This document shows positions 7,632 to 16,111 of a stretch of 64,000 nucleotides of DNA, in pieces. A model generated the notes under the pieces. It was not told the origin of the DNA, ran no database searches, and saw nothing but the letters and a program-made list of their open reading frames with translations. The translations under genes and the position numbers were made by a program. Within the stretch, counting starts at the first letter, position 1, and each line of letters starts with the position of its first letter. Source of the DNA: Paenibacillus tyrphae (GTDB taxonomy: Bacteria > Bacillota > Bacilli > Paenibacillales > NBRC-103111); contig NZ_JNVM01000012.1 of assembly GCF_000722545.1 (NCBI RefSeq), forward strand, positions 162,528-226,527. The letters are read 5' to 3'.

Positions 7632-8645
7632 TCATCGCTTCGACTGACGCCAAAGCAAGTAAAGAAAATAAGGACCGCCGACAGCCGAAACGACCAGTCC
7701 GGCGGGAATTTCCAACGGCGGCACAAGCCCCCTGCCGAGCGCGTCCGCGACGAGAACGAGCAGCCCGCCGAGGAGAGCCGCCGTGGGGATCAAAATGCGA
7801 TGACGCCCTCCGACAAGTTGTCTGGCGGCATGCGGCACGATCAGCCCGACGAACCCGATCGTGCCCACCACGGCTACGGCCGAACCGGTCAACGCGACGG
7901 CCATCGCCAGCAGAGACGCTCGCAGAAGCTCGACTTTGACGCCGAGTCCAAGAGCTACCGGGTCTCCGAGACGGATCACGTCCAGATGAACGGCAAGCAG
8001 CCAGGCGAGCGGTATGAGAAGCAGCATCCAAGGCAGCACTTGCAGCACTTGGTCCCATGACCTGCCCCACAAACTTCCGCTGAGCCAAATAAGCGCCGTG
8101 TTCACGTTGGGCGTGGCCCGCAACACCAGCAAGTGAATGCCCGAGGAGCAAAGTGCGCTGACGGCCACCCCCACCAGCGCCAGCCGGACGGGAGCGACGC
8201 CTCTGCGATAAGCAAGCAAATACACGGCAAATGCGGCAGCGATACCGCCGCCGAAGGCTGCTGCCATGAGCGCAAAAGGCGCTGACAGCGGAAACAGCAG
8301 CGTCACGACGACTGCAGCCAACCCCGCGCCTCCCGTAATGCCGAGCGTATCGGGAGCAGCGAGCGGATTGCGCATGACGCCTTGGGCGATGACGCCCGCG
8401 ACGGCCAGACCGGCACCGGCCAGCAGCGCTAGCGCAATGCGGGGCAGCCGGTAGTCGAAAATAATCGAAGCCGTGTTCGGGTCGCCTTGGCCGACGAGCG
8501 ACGCCAGGATCGGCCCGATCCCGAGCTTCGCATCCCCGATGCCGATATTGGCTATGGCGCAAAGCAGGGTCGCGAGCGCCAGCAGGCCGAGGACGCCGGC
8601 ATTTCGCCGTCTGCCTGCCGCAACCGGAGCATGCTGTCCGTTCAT
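7632..8645 (-). CDS. iron-siderophore ABC transporter permease (FecCD family)
   Basis: 337 residues, about nine or ten membrane helices, FecCD family. The signature ALLAGAGLAVAGVIAQGVMR and the loop FVGLIVPHAARQLVGG, which contacts the ATPase, are both present. It pairs with the similar permease encoded upstream, overlapping it by 4 bases (ATGA), and would form the heterodimeric membrane channel for the Fur-controlled binding lipoprotein. No ATPase gene follows, so an ATPase from elsewhere (FhuC/YusV-like) must power the pump. The last gene of the operon, it converges on an AT-rich pseudogene with no obvious terminator between. Confidence 0.92.
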   Translation of the reverse strand: MNGQHAPVAAGRRRNAGVLGLLALATLLCAIANIGIGDAKLGIGPILASLVGQGDPNTASIIFDYRLPRIALALLAGAGLAVAGVIAQGVMRNPLAAPDTLGITGGAGLAAVVVTLLFPLSAPFALMAAAFGGGIAAAFAVYLLAYRRGVAPVRLALVGVAVSALCSSGIHLLVLRATPNVNTALIWLSGSLWGRSWDQVLQVLPWMLLLIPLAWLLAVHLDVIRLGDPVALGLGVKVELLRASLLAMAVALTGSAVAVVGTIGFVGLIVPHAARQLVGGRHRILIPTAALLGGLLVLVADALGRGLVPPLEIPAGLVVSAVGGPYFLYLLWRQSKR

Positions 8646-9691
8646 TCGTCGTTCCCCTCCTTGCGTCTGCGGCGGGCCAAATAAATAAAATACGGCGTGC
8701 CGATCAGCGCCGTGACGACGCCCACCGGTGTCTCATACGGAAACAGCACGAAGCGGGAGGCGAGGTCCGCAAGCAGCAGCAGCACCGCCCCAAGCAAGGC
8801 GGACAGCGGGATCACCGCCCGATAGTCCGCGCCGGTCAAATAACGCACGATATGCGGCACGATCAACCCGACAAAACCGATCGGACCGGCGACGGCTACG
8901 GACACGCCAGCCAGCAGGATGACAACGAGCGTGATCAAGCTCCGGGTCTTCCATACGCGCTGGCCCAGCCCGCGGGCCATATCTTCGCCCAAGCTAAGGA
9001 TGGAAGCGGAGCGTCCGAGCGCGAAGGCGACGGCAAGCGCGGGAATGCCCCACCAGAGGAGCGTTTGGACGTGCTCCCATTTTCTCCCTGATACCGATCC
9101 TGCAAGCCAGAACAGTACGCTATCGGTTTTCGTTTCGTTGAAAATAAGCAGTGCCTGCGTCGCCGCCGACAGGATCGCTTGGATGGCTACTCCCGTCAGG
9201 GCCAAGTTGACCTCCATATGAGCTCCTTTAAAGGCGGAAGCCATCGCGAAGACGACAACCGCCGCTGCGGCTCCCCCTGCAAAAGCGGCAGCCACCGTAT
9301 ATCCGCCCGTCACAAACGGATACGTGACGGTCACAAAAACGACCGCCGCCGATGCCCCAGCGTTAATCCCAAAGACGCCCGGAGAAGCAAGCGGATTGCG
9401 CGTCACGGCTTGCATCAATGCGCCCGCAACCGCTAGATTCGCCCCGGCGAGCGCCGTGACGACCGTGCGGGGAATCCGGATGTTGCGGATAATGCTGTGC
9501 ATCCGCGACCCGTCCTCGTGAAACAGCGAGGCCAGAACGGACGATATCGGCATCGATGTCGAGCCCACGGCGACGGACAGCAAGAGCGCCACTGTCAGCA
9601 GCACAAAACCGGCTGCGGCCACCAGAGCGATCCGGCCCGCGCGCCTGCGGAGCACTTTTGTTTCCGTGAGCGGCTGTACGGAATAAACCAC
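8642..9691 (-). CDS. iron-siderophore ABC transporter permease (FecCD family)
   Basis: 349 residues with nine to ten predicted membrane helices. Conserved FecCD features: the LAGANLAVAGALMQAVTRNP segment near residue 80 and FVGLIVPHIVRYLTG near 280. The two permeases of the operon are paralogues and should form a heterodimer that carries Fe(III)-siderophore across the membrane. It lies 67 bases after the binding-protein gene and overlaps the second permease by 4 bases. Regulation is through the Fur-box promoter before the binding-protein gene. Confidence 0.92.
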   Translation of the reverse strand: MVYSVQPLTETKVLRRRAGRIALVAAAGFVLLTVALLLSVAVGSTSMPISSVLASLFHEDGSRMHSIIRNIRIPRTVVTALAGANLAVAGALMQAVTRNPLASPGVFGINAGASAAVVFVTVTYPFVTGGYTVAAAFAGGAAAAVVVFAMASAFKGAHMEVNLALTGVAIQAILSAATQALLIFNETKTDSVLFWLAGSVSGRKWEHVQTLLWWGIPALAVAFALGRSASILSLGEDMARGLGQRVWKTRSLITLVVILLAGVSVAVAGPIGFVGLIVPHIVRYLTGADYRAVIPLSALLGAVLLLLADLASRFVLFPYETPVGVVTALIGTPYFIYLARRRRKEGNDE

Positions 9692-9758
9692 TAGTACCCG
9701 ACCCCTTCGCTATCGAATCTGCCAAACTTGTCTTAATACCAAGAGTACGAGGCCAAGG

Positions 9759-10784
9759 TCATTTGGCTGTGAATAGCAGCTTATCTGCCTGGTCGATCAT
9801 CACATTTGCCCCCTGCACGCTGCGGCGGAGCGACCAAGCATACCTGTCCACTTCGTATACCTGCTTGTTCTTCACTGCCTTGAGGTCCTTCCACAGCGGG
9901 TCTTTCTCGATAGGCCGGCCGCCCTGTTTGTCACGCTTGTCGCTCTCGGCGGACATCAGCATGATCGTGTCGGGATCGATCTCAAGAAGCTGCTCTAATG
10001 TCAAATTGGCGTTCGTCGAGGTAGACGCATATTTCGAAGCATCCTTCAAGGCATACGTATATCCGAATTGCGTCAGCAGCTGTGAGGTGAAAAATTCCGG
10101 ACTGCGCACGGCGATTTCGTTGTTCGTATTGCCGATGAGCAGCACGCTCGGCTTCCCTTGCGGCGCCTTGGCCTGCAGCGCTTTTAACTTGGTCTTATGG
10201 GCTTCGATCACCTTCTCCATCTCGCTGCGTTTCCCGACAGCCTCGGCGACCGTAAGCGCCGTCTTCAGCGTATCGTCGTAATCGGCGTTCAAGTTTTTCA
10301 AGGCGATCGTCGGCGCGATTTTGGACAATTCCGCATACACATTTTTATGCCGGTCCGTGTCCGCGATAATCAGATCGGGCTGCAGCATTTTGATCTTCTC
10401 CAGGCTGGGCTGCGCGCGGGTGCCTACCGGGGTGTAGCCCTCGATTTTTTTAAGCACCTCTGCAGCGATTAGATTCGGTTTATTGTCATCGGCGACACCC
10501 GTCGGCTTCACGCCAACATCCAGCAGCGCGTCGATGAAGCCCAGCTCCAGCACGACAATCTTCTGCGGGGAGCTGGGAACCGGCGTTTCGCCAAGGTCAT
10601 GCTTGATAGTTAGAGCGGCAGCGGAGCCTGCGTTTTTCGTCTCGGTTGATGCGGATTTCGTCTCCGTCGAAGCCGGTTTAGCTCCGGCTGCCTTATCTGG
10701 CGTTCCTTCCTTGGAGCAGCCGAACAGCAAGGCGCTGATCAAGGCGATAACAGCCAGCAGAAAAAGTGACTTAAGAAGTTTCAC
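9759..10784 (-). CDS. iron-siderophore ABC transporter substrate-binding lipoprotein
   Basis: 341 residues, class III periplasmic-binding fold (FhuD/FecB type). GTG start at 10784 is chosen because AAAGGGG lies just before it and because longer readings would run through the promoter. A lipoprotein signal ends in LISALLFGC; a Thr/Ala/Lys-rich tether follows, then the domain beginning TIKHDLGETPVP with KIVVLELGFIDALLDVGVKPTGV. Lipid-anchored outside the membrane, it hands the ferric siderophore to the two FecCD permeases encoded next. Tightly linked to iron by the Fur box at 10853-10873. The siderophore type cannot be told. Confidence 0.92.
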   Translation of the reverse strand: MKLLKSLFLLAVIALISALLFGCSKEGTPDKAAGAKPASTETKSASTETKNAGSAAALTIKHDLGETPVPSSPQKIVVLELGFIDALLDVGVKPTGVADDNKPNLIAAEVLKKIEGYTPVGTRAQPSLEKIKMLQPDLIIADTDRHKNVYAELSKIAPTIALKNLNADYDDTLKTALTVAEAVGKRSEMEKVIEAHKTKLKALQAKAPQGKPSVLLIGNTNNEIAVRSPEFFTSQLLTQFGYTYALKDASKYASTSTNANLTLEQLLEIDPDTIMLMSAESDKRDKQGGRPIEKDPLWKDLKAVKNKQVYEVDRYAWSLRRSVQGANVMIDQADKLLFTAK

Positions 10785-10829
10785 GTTATGTATCCCCTTT
10801 GCGTAGGTATAATCTTCCGGTCGGCACTC

Positions 10830-10873
10830 ATTATAGCAAATCACCGTTCTAGTGACAATGATTATCATTATCA
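10830..10873 (-). promoter_or_regulatory. Fur-regulated promoter of the siderophore operon
   Basis: On the minus strand: TTGTCA (10858-10853), 17-base spacer, TATAAT (10835-10830), a near-perfect sigma-A promoter. Overlapping the -35 is a Fur box of the 7-1-7 type (10873-10853; TGATAATGATAATCA begins it). Iron-loaded Fur bound here would block RNA polymerase, so the operon should be induced by iron shortage. Confidence 0.85.
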
Positions 10874-11021
10874 CAAAATTCCGCAACTGTTCGTCCCTGC
10901 TCTTCGCACCCGCCATCGTATGGAAATTTTTTCGAAAAAGGGTTTCCCCCGCAAATGCCGAATAGTTTTAAGATGAGGAAGCCCTCACCCCTAACATACA
11001 TTTAGTAAGGAGGTATTTCCC

Positions 11022-12674
11022 TTGAATTCAACCGCCCGTCTGGGCAAATCTCTGATGCTCCTATCCTTGGCGCTGATGCTCTGGTGTATCGGTCTTACAA
11101 TTCCCGTACCCCAAGCCCATGCGTCCTCCTATTCTTACGAGGCGGCTCCCAAAGGAACCGTCGGCGTCACCAAGCCGAATCTCACGTTTTATTTCGATAC
11201 CGATTTGGCCTTTGCACCCTCGTCTTACACCATGACGCTGAACGGGCAGATCGTGCCTGCCAGTTACGACCATAACAAAGGAACGTTCACCTATACGCCC
11301 GACAAAGATCTCGCGCCTGGGAACTACACCGTGCAAATGTCGATCACCTATCCAGGCTATAAGCCTATCGAGCAGTCGTGGTCGTTTACCGTAGCGAAAG
11401 ATGCAACCAGCCGCTTCGAGGCACCGGCCCCGGAGGACTTGGCCGGACTTGCCGCCATTAACGACTACCGGGTGCTGTACGGACTCCCCCAGCTTCAAAT
11501 GAACGACCGGCTTCTCGCTATGGCGAAGGCGCATGCGAAATATTTGGATGCGAACAAAATCGCCCAAGGCGACAAAAGCGCGGAGAGCTTGCATGATCAG
11601 AACCCAAACAAACCCGGATTTTTCGGCCAATCGCCGCGGGAGCGCGCCGCTTACTACGGGTATTCGGCTAAGCTCGGGGAAGACGCCGCGTATCACGTGG
11701 GATCGATCAGCGAAACGGTCGACGTACTGTTCGACGCGCCGTACCACCGTTCTCCGTTCTTAAGTCCTGATGCCAAAGAAGTCGGTATTGCCAAAATAGG
11801 CGATTATACGATCATCGAATTCGGCTTCGGATCAAGCGAAAACTCGCCGATCGTCGTCTCGCCGGCGGACGGGGAGCGGTATGTGCCTACATCCTTTGAC
11901 GGGAACGAAGCCCCGGACCCGCTGCGTATGCATACAAGCGGCAATTACCCTGTCGGCTACCCGATCATGGCCCAATATTTCGGCGAGAATGTGGACAAAA
12001 TCAAGCTGCTGAGCGCCGAGCTGACCGATAATGCCAAGCAGAAGATCGACTTGTTCGCGAATTCGCCCGAAAACGACGACAAATTGACCAATGCCGTCAT
12101 TCTGCTGCCGCGCAAGCCGCTGCAAGCGGATCAGACTTATCTCGTCAAGCTGAGCCTGCAGGTGACCAAAAAAGACGGCACCACGACGACCGAATCGAAA
12201 GAATGGAATTTCACGACGGAACCGCTGCCGCAGCTCGGAAAAACAAAGCTGCACCGGAATGCGTCCGATTACCTCAAGCAGGCTGTCACCGTCCTGCCGA
12301 TTCAGCGCAAAGCCAGCTTCGGGCTGGATGACAGCAGCTATTCGGTCGACGGCGTCTCCTTTCCGATGCAGCGGACGCCGGTCATCGTCGACGGCTCCTC
12401 GTACTTGTATATCCGCGACTTGGCCGCGGCGCTTGGAGCGAACGTGGAATGGGACGAGCAGCAGCGCGCGGCCGTGTATACGAAAGGAACGCTTAAGGTC
12501 ACGCTTTACACGACGAGAAACGCCTACGAAGTAAACGGCGACCTGCGGCAAACCAATACGCCCGCCCGGCTGGTCGGCGACAATACGATGGTCCCGGTCC
12601 GCCTGCTGGCCGAAGTACTGGGGGCCAAGGTAGATTACGCCGAAGCCACGCGGACAGTTATGATTACTTACTGA
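11022..12674 (+). CDS. secreted CAP-domain protein with stalk domains
   Basis: 550 residues. TTG start, eight bases after AAGGAGG. Order: signal peptide (to about 34, ending AHA), an Ig-like domain of the SbsA type (about 40-125, LTFYFDTDLAFAPSSYT), a CAP/SCP (PR-1, YkwD-like) domain starting LAAINDYRVLYGLPQLQ at about 145, a second Ig-like segment (about 300-400, ending EWNFTTEP), and a C-terminal copper-amine-oxidase-N domain (about 440-550) with VDGSSYLYIRDLAAALGA and VPVRLLAEVLGAKVDY. A cell-surface protein; CAP proteins of this kind are often wall-associated or spore-related, but function is unproven. Monocistronic, followed by a strong terminator. Confidence 0.85.
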   Translation: MNSTARLGKSLMLLSLALMLWCIGLTIPVPQAHASSYSYEAAPKGTVGVTKPNLTFYFDTDLAFAPSSYTMTLNGQIVPASYDHNKGTFTYTPDKDLAPGNYTVQMSITYPGYKPIEQSWSFTVAKDATSRFEAPAPEDLAGLAAINDYRVLYGLPQLQMNDRLLAMAKAHAKYLDANKIAQGDKSAESLHDQNPNKPGFFGQSPRERAAYYGYSAKLGEDAAYHVGSISETVDVLFDAPYHRSPFLSPDAKEVGIAKIGDYTIIEFGFGSSENSPIVVSPADGERYVPTSFDGNEAPDPLRMHTSGNYPVGYPIMAQYFGENVDKIKLLSAELTDNAKQKIDLFANSPENDDKLTNAVILLPRKPLQADQTYLVKLSLQVTKKDGTTTTESKEWNFTTEPLPQLGKTKLHRNASDYLKQAVTVLPIQRKASFGLDDSSYSVDGVSFPMQRTPVIVDGSSYLYIRDLAAALGANVEWDEQQRAAVYTKGTLKVTLYTTRNAYEVNGDLRQTNTPARLVGDNTMVPVRLLAEVLGAKVDYAEATRTVMITY

Positions 12675-12711
12675 CGGGGGCAGCCCTGTCAGAAGCAAGA
12701 CCCATCTATGC

Positions 12712-12756
12712 AAAAGGCACCGCATCCTGCCAAAACAGGAGCGGTGCCTTTTTGTC
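12712..12756 (+). terminator. Rho-independent terminator
   Basis: AAAAGGCACCGC (12712-12723 region) pairs with GCGGTGCCTTTTT, with an inner CCTG/CAGG stem. It ends the CAP-protein gene. Confidence 0.85.
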
Positions 12757-12851
12757 ATGCGCCGTCTATTCGTCTTCGTCTCCTTCTCCGCTATCCCCTC
12801 CGCCGTCATCGTCATCAGAGGCGCGGAAGTGTGGGAGGAACCTTGCAAGCA

Positions 12852-12877
12852 ACAAAAAAGGCGCCTGAAGGCGCCTT
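12852..12877 (-). terminator. terminator of the AI-2E transporter gene
   Basis: Perfect stem AAGGCGCC-TGAA-GGCGCCTT at 12858-12877, followed on the minus strand by TTTTTTG. Confidence 0.85.
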
Positions 12878-12921
12878 GTCTTAGGTATTTATTTTATGGC
12901 TCTACTTAACCGGTTTGCCGC

Positions 12922-13941
12922 TCATTTCTTGCCGGAGCGTTCGTCCACGTTCACATCGAGAATGTCCAGCAGGAAGACGAACACCGGAATCCCGATAATG
13001 AGCCCCCATACCCCGAAATAGTGCTCGGAGAAGATGAGAATGATGAACGTATAGAACATCGGCAGGTTCGTTTTGGACGACATCAGCTTCGGATTCAGGA
13101 AGTATCCTTCCAGAAAGTGCAGGATGGTAATCATCACGATTACATAGATGACCATCAGCAAGCCGCCCAGCGTGTAGCCGATGATGCAGAGCGGAATAAG
13201 CGAAATAATAACGCCCGCCACCGGAATCAAGCTAAGCAGGAACACCATGAGCGACAGCGCGAACAAATACGGAAAGCCCAGTATCCATAACCCGATCATC
13301 GTAAAAATCGTATTGAATACGGCGATCAGCAGCTGCGCTTCGATCACCTTGCCGAAGGAAAGCACGAACTTCCGGCCGAAATACTCCAGCTCGTTATAGA
13401 GCCAAGCGATTTTACTGGTCTGAAACTTGGAGGTGAACCGGACGATGCGGTTCTTTTCCAGGATGAAGAAGAGGCTAAGCAGCAGCGCGAAAATAAATGT
13501 CGTTCCCCAGTTGCTGATCTTGAGCACATATTCGAAGCCTTGCTTCACATACGATTGCAGGTTTAAGTCCTTCAAGATGCCCGCGATCCATCTGGACAGC
13601 TCGTCATCCGGCTGAGGCGAGTTCATCAACGTAAACACGACGTCATACAGCTGTTTGATTTGGACGATCACCTTGGGCAGATTGTAAGCAATCGCCCAGC
13701 CCAAAAGGCCGCAAATGATCAAATACAGCAAGATCACGACGGTCTTGCTGTTGATCCGGATGAAACGGTTCAACTGTGCCGTGACATACCCTTGCAGACG
13801 GTACATGATGAAGGTGAACAGGAAGGTCAGCAGCACCAAATTCAGCATATCCCGAATTTGGAACAGCAGAAAGCAAACTATGAGCAATATGGCGAACCGT
13901 CTTACCGTGAGATTGGAAAACATCGTTTTGAACCATTCCAT
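12922..13941 (-). CDS. AI-2E family transporter
   Basis: 339 residues with about seven or eight membrane helices; family of TqsA/YdiK/YueF-like permeases, some of which export autoinducer-2 or act as Na+/H+ antiporters. Typical features: hydrophobic N-terminal pair, a long loop around residues 85-140, and the C-terminal core with FLLSLIPVAGVIISLIP and a GIPVFVFLLD end. ATG 13941 lies nine bases after AGGAG. Single gene with its own terminator (12852-12877). The transported substrate cannot be inferred from the sequence. Confidence 0.88.
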   Translation of the reverse strand: MEWFKTMFSNLTVRRFAILLIVCFLLFQIRDMLNLVLLTFLFTFIMYRLQGYVTAQLNRFIRINSKTVVILLYLIICGLLGWAIAYNLPKVIVQIKQLYDVVFTLMNSPQPDDELSRWIAGILKDLNLQSYVKQGFEYVLKISNWGTTFIFALLLSLFFILEKNRIVRFTSKFQTSKIAWLYNELEYFGRKFVLSFGKVIEAQLLIAVFNTIFTMIGLWILGFPYLFALSLMVFLLSLIPVAGVIISLIPLCIIGYTLGGLLMVIYVIVMITILHFLEGYFLNPKLMSSKTNLPMFYTFIILIFSEHYFGVWGLIIGIPVFVFLLDILDVNVDERSGKK

Positions 13942-14093
13942 ACATCTAATCTCCTGTTCCGCCGGATTAAGAAATAAAACTTCCCATGCAGTATACGAAG
14001 CAAAGGGAACGAAAGTTTCAGGGAAACGCGCCCGATTGACATAAATATTTCAAAAGGCAAAAAGAGACAGCATGAGAACGTGTGCGCCCAGAT

Positions 14094-14294
14094 GACGCTG
14101 CTCCCCGGATCGAACCGATCCTCGGATACCCCGTCGACGACCTGCATTTGATACGCGTTAATAATGCTGTTCTGTGCCCAAGTGACGTTATCGATATCTT
14201 GGAACAGCCAGTGGGCTTGCGTGCCCTAGGAAAAAGAACACCATAAGATCCCGCAGCCCGCCAACGTGAAGATCGCCTTTTTTAAAGGTTTCAT
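14094..14294 (-). pseudogene. S-layer-homology (SLH) protein remnant
   Basis: Read on the minus strand from ATG 14294: a leader-like MKPLKKAIFTLAGCGILWCS, a TAG stop at codon 23, then in the same frame HWLFQDIDNVTWAQNSI and AYQMQVVDGVSEDRFDPGS, which follows the SLH pattern (F.D....WA...I..AY....V.GVSED.F.P). After about 14094 the homology ends and the reading becomes unrelated. So this is the first SLH repeat of a former surface protein, with a nonsense codon and loss of the rest. No ribosome site is visible. The remainder of the gap from 13942 to 14338 shows nothing else. Confidence 0.6.
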
Positions 14295-14338
14295 TAGCTT
14301 TTATCGTCTTTTTTTCGTTTTTTATTCAGTTTTGTTTT

Positions 14339-15373
14339 TTATCCCGCCCCCGGCTGCTGCTTCGTTGCCTGAAATGCGGCATCGATCCGGCCCCGGAGCC
14401 CGCTCCAGAACTCGCCGATATTCCGCTTCGGATCGCCGATGATACTCTCGCCTTTTTTGCCGGGATGGTAGATGACGTCCTTGTTCCGGTTGATCTCCTC
14501 CAGGTAATCCTGCACAATCTGCGCCGTCTTCGTGTCCGGGTGCTGCTTCACAAGCTGCTCGTAGCTGCGCTTGACCGCCGGAAGCAGCTTCATCGTGCTT
14601 TCATCGATGGCATCGTACCGGTACCCGTGAATGTACTGCTCCATATAATCGACATACAGCGCTTTGATTTCGGTCCTTCGATGGCCGGAGGGATAGCTCG
14701 TCAAGTAGTTCTCCGCCTGCAGCATGCGATCCGCAAGCTCGCTCCGTCCGATCAGCAGACGGCCGTCGTCGAAGAACGACTTGTTCGATTCCGACGCCCG
14801 GATGGCGAGGTAAGCCTTCACATCGTCGGACGCGAAGGAAGCGTACGCTTTCTTCAAAGCCTCATAGTCGATTTTCCAATAAAAATCGCCTTCCCCGCTC
14901 ATATCTAGCGCAAGCTTCCCTTCGGTTTGCCGCAGGAGCCACTGCTTCAGCGTATCGTCGTTTTGGATTTTATTGAAATCGAGAGGAAACCCGAGCTCGC
15001 GCAGCTTCTCGGCCGTTCCCGGCTGCTCCAGCATCCGCTTGAAATTGGCGTTCACGCCCGGCAGCAGTTGATCGTAATACTGCTCAAGCCGCAGCAGCAT
15101 CCTGTCCGCCGTCTTCACGTCGGCCTTCTGCAAGTTGGCGTCCAGAAACGCCGTGATTTCCCGGGCTTCCTTCGCTCTCGAAGCGGTCATGTCCAACTGC
15201 TTCAGCAAGTCCTTGCCGCGAACCGGTTCCGAACCGGGCGTCCCCGGCTGCGGGGAAGTCGTCTGCCCTTGCGGCTCCTTCACGGTCAACGAGTTATCGC
15301 CGCTTCCGCACCCTGTCATGACCGTCACCACAAGCAGCGTCTGGACAGCCATCCTTCCAGCACGTTTCATCAT
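14339..15373 (-). CDS. hypothetical lipoprotein
   Basis: About 344 residues. Start set at an ATG six bases after GGTGGA (GTG at 15379 possible). The leader ends in VVTVMTGC, a lipobox, followed by a Ser/Pro/Gly-rich tether. The rest is highly helical and charged with no recognised domain (LLKQLDMTASRAKEAREI, then many Leu/Lys/Glu repeats), plausibly a TPR-like or coiled-coil surface protein. It follows the chimeric response regulator by 26 bases and may have belonged to the same signalling locus. Function unknown. Confidence 0.72.
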   Translation of the reverse strand: MMKRAGRMAVQTLLVVTVMTGCGSGDNSLTVKEPQGQTTSPQPGTPGSEPVRGKDLLKQLDMTASRAKEAREITAFLDANLQKADVKTADRMLLRLEQYYDQLLPGVNANFKRMLEQPGTAEKLRELGFPLDFNKIQNDDTLKQWLLRQTEGKLALDMSGEGDFYWKIDYEALKKAYASFASDDVKAYLAIRASESNKSFFDDGRLLIGRSELADRMLQAENYLTSYPSGHRRTEIKALYVDYMEQYIHGYRYDAIDESTMKLLPAVKRSYEQLVKQHPDTKTAQIVQDYLEEINRNKDVIYHPGKKGESIIGDPKRNIGEFWSGLRGRIDAAFQATKQQPGAG

Positions 15374-15399
15374 CTGCACTCCACCTCATGTTGGTTTCT

Positions 15400-15963
15400 C
15401 TACGATTTCAAATCATACACCGTGGTAAAGGCGTCTTCGCCGGACGGTCCGGCTACCCGCTCGGCGACCTGCAGCAGGCGGCTGGACGGTCCCCAGACGA
15501 TCGGGCTGTCCAGATTGGGGCGATCCGAGATCGGCGTCATCTGACCGCTACGCGCGCTTGCCACATACAGTCCGGTCATCCCCCGGTCGAGATTGAAGAC
15601 GGAAAAGGCCACCTTGTCTCCCGCGGGTGCCCAGGCCAGCTCACGCAGATCGAACGGCTTGGTCATGTAATCGTCGGCCCCCAGCTCCAGCCCTACGATT
15701 TTGTCGGCAATGTCGTTTTTCACGGTCAGCAGCAGGATGCCGAGGTCTTTGCGGCGCTCCAGCTTCCGGTACAGCTCGAAGCCGCTTAACTTGGGCATCA
15801 TGACGTCGAGCACCAGCGCATGCGGGCGGAACGTCTCCGTCTTGCGGAGCGCCTCCTCGCCGTCATAGGCCGTCTCCACCTTGAAGCCTTCCCGCTTCAA
15901 AGCATACGCAATTGCGCTGACAATCGCTTGCTCGTTATCCGCCACAAGCACTCTGAAGTCCAT
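15400..15963 (-). CDS. chimera: response-regulator receiver fused to beta-propeller tail
   Basis: 187 residues. Residues 1-108 are a full receiver domain of OmpR type: acidic pair DN at 9-10, phospho-acceptor Asp in LVLDVMMPKLSG (about 53), Thr in LLLTVKN, and Lys in DDYMTKPFDLREL. Where the DNA-binding domain should start, the sequence switches to LAWAPAGDKVAFSVF and TGLYVASARSGQMTPI, the pattern of TolB/WD40-like propeller blades, and ends in VYDLKS. The join is in frame. This reads as a deletion that removed the output domain, presumably a kinase gene, and the front of a propeller gene. GGGAGGAGG precedes the ATG. It may be expressed, but could only work as a phosphate sink or decoy. Confidence 0.72.
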   Translation of the reverse strand: MDFRVLVADNEQAIVSAIAYALKREGFKVETAYDGEEALRKTETFRPHALVLDVMMPKLSGFELYRKLERRKDLGILLLTVKNDIADKIVGLELGADDYMTKPFDLRELAWAPAGDKVAFSVFNLDRGMTGLYVASARSGQMTPISDRPNLDSPIVWGPSSRLLQVAERVAGPSGEDAFTTVYDLKS

Positions 15964-15991
15964 GCGCCGCCTCCTCCCGGGCCGGTCTTAC

Positions 15992-16033
15992 AAAAAAGAG
16001 AAGCCCGAACGACGCACAATCGGGCTCCTCTTC
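15992..16033 (-). terminator. terminator of the TPR/AAA+ operon
   Basis: On the minus strand AAGAGGAGCCCGA pairs with TCGGGCTTCTCTT across an 11-base loop and runs into TTTTTTG. It sits only about 30 bases before the chimera gene, leaving that gene no obvious promoter of its own. Confidence 0.8.
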
Positions 16034-16111
16034 CATCCATGGTGATAGTACTTAAATTTTAGCATTCCAGACTTCCACTTTCAACTTGTCTCGGGGTGCG
16101 CGCCAAGCCGG

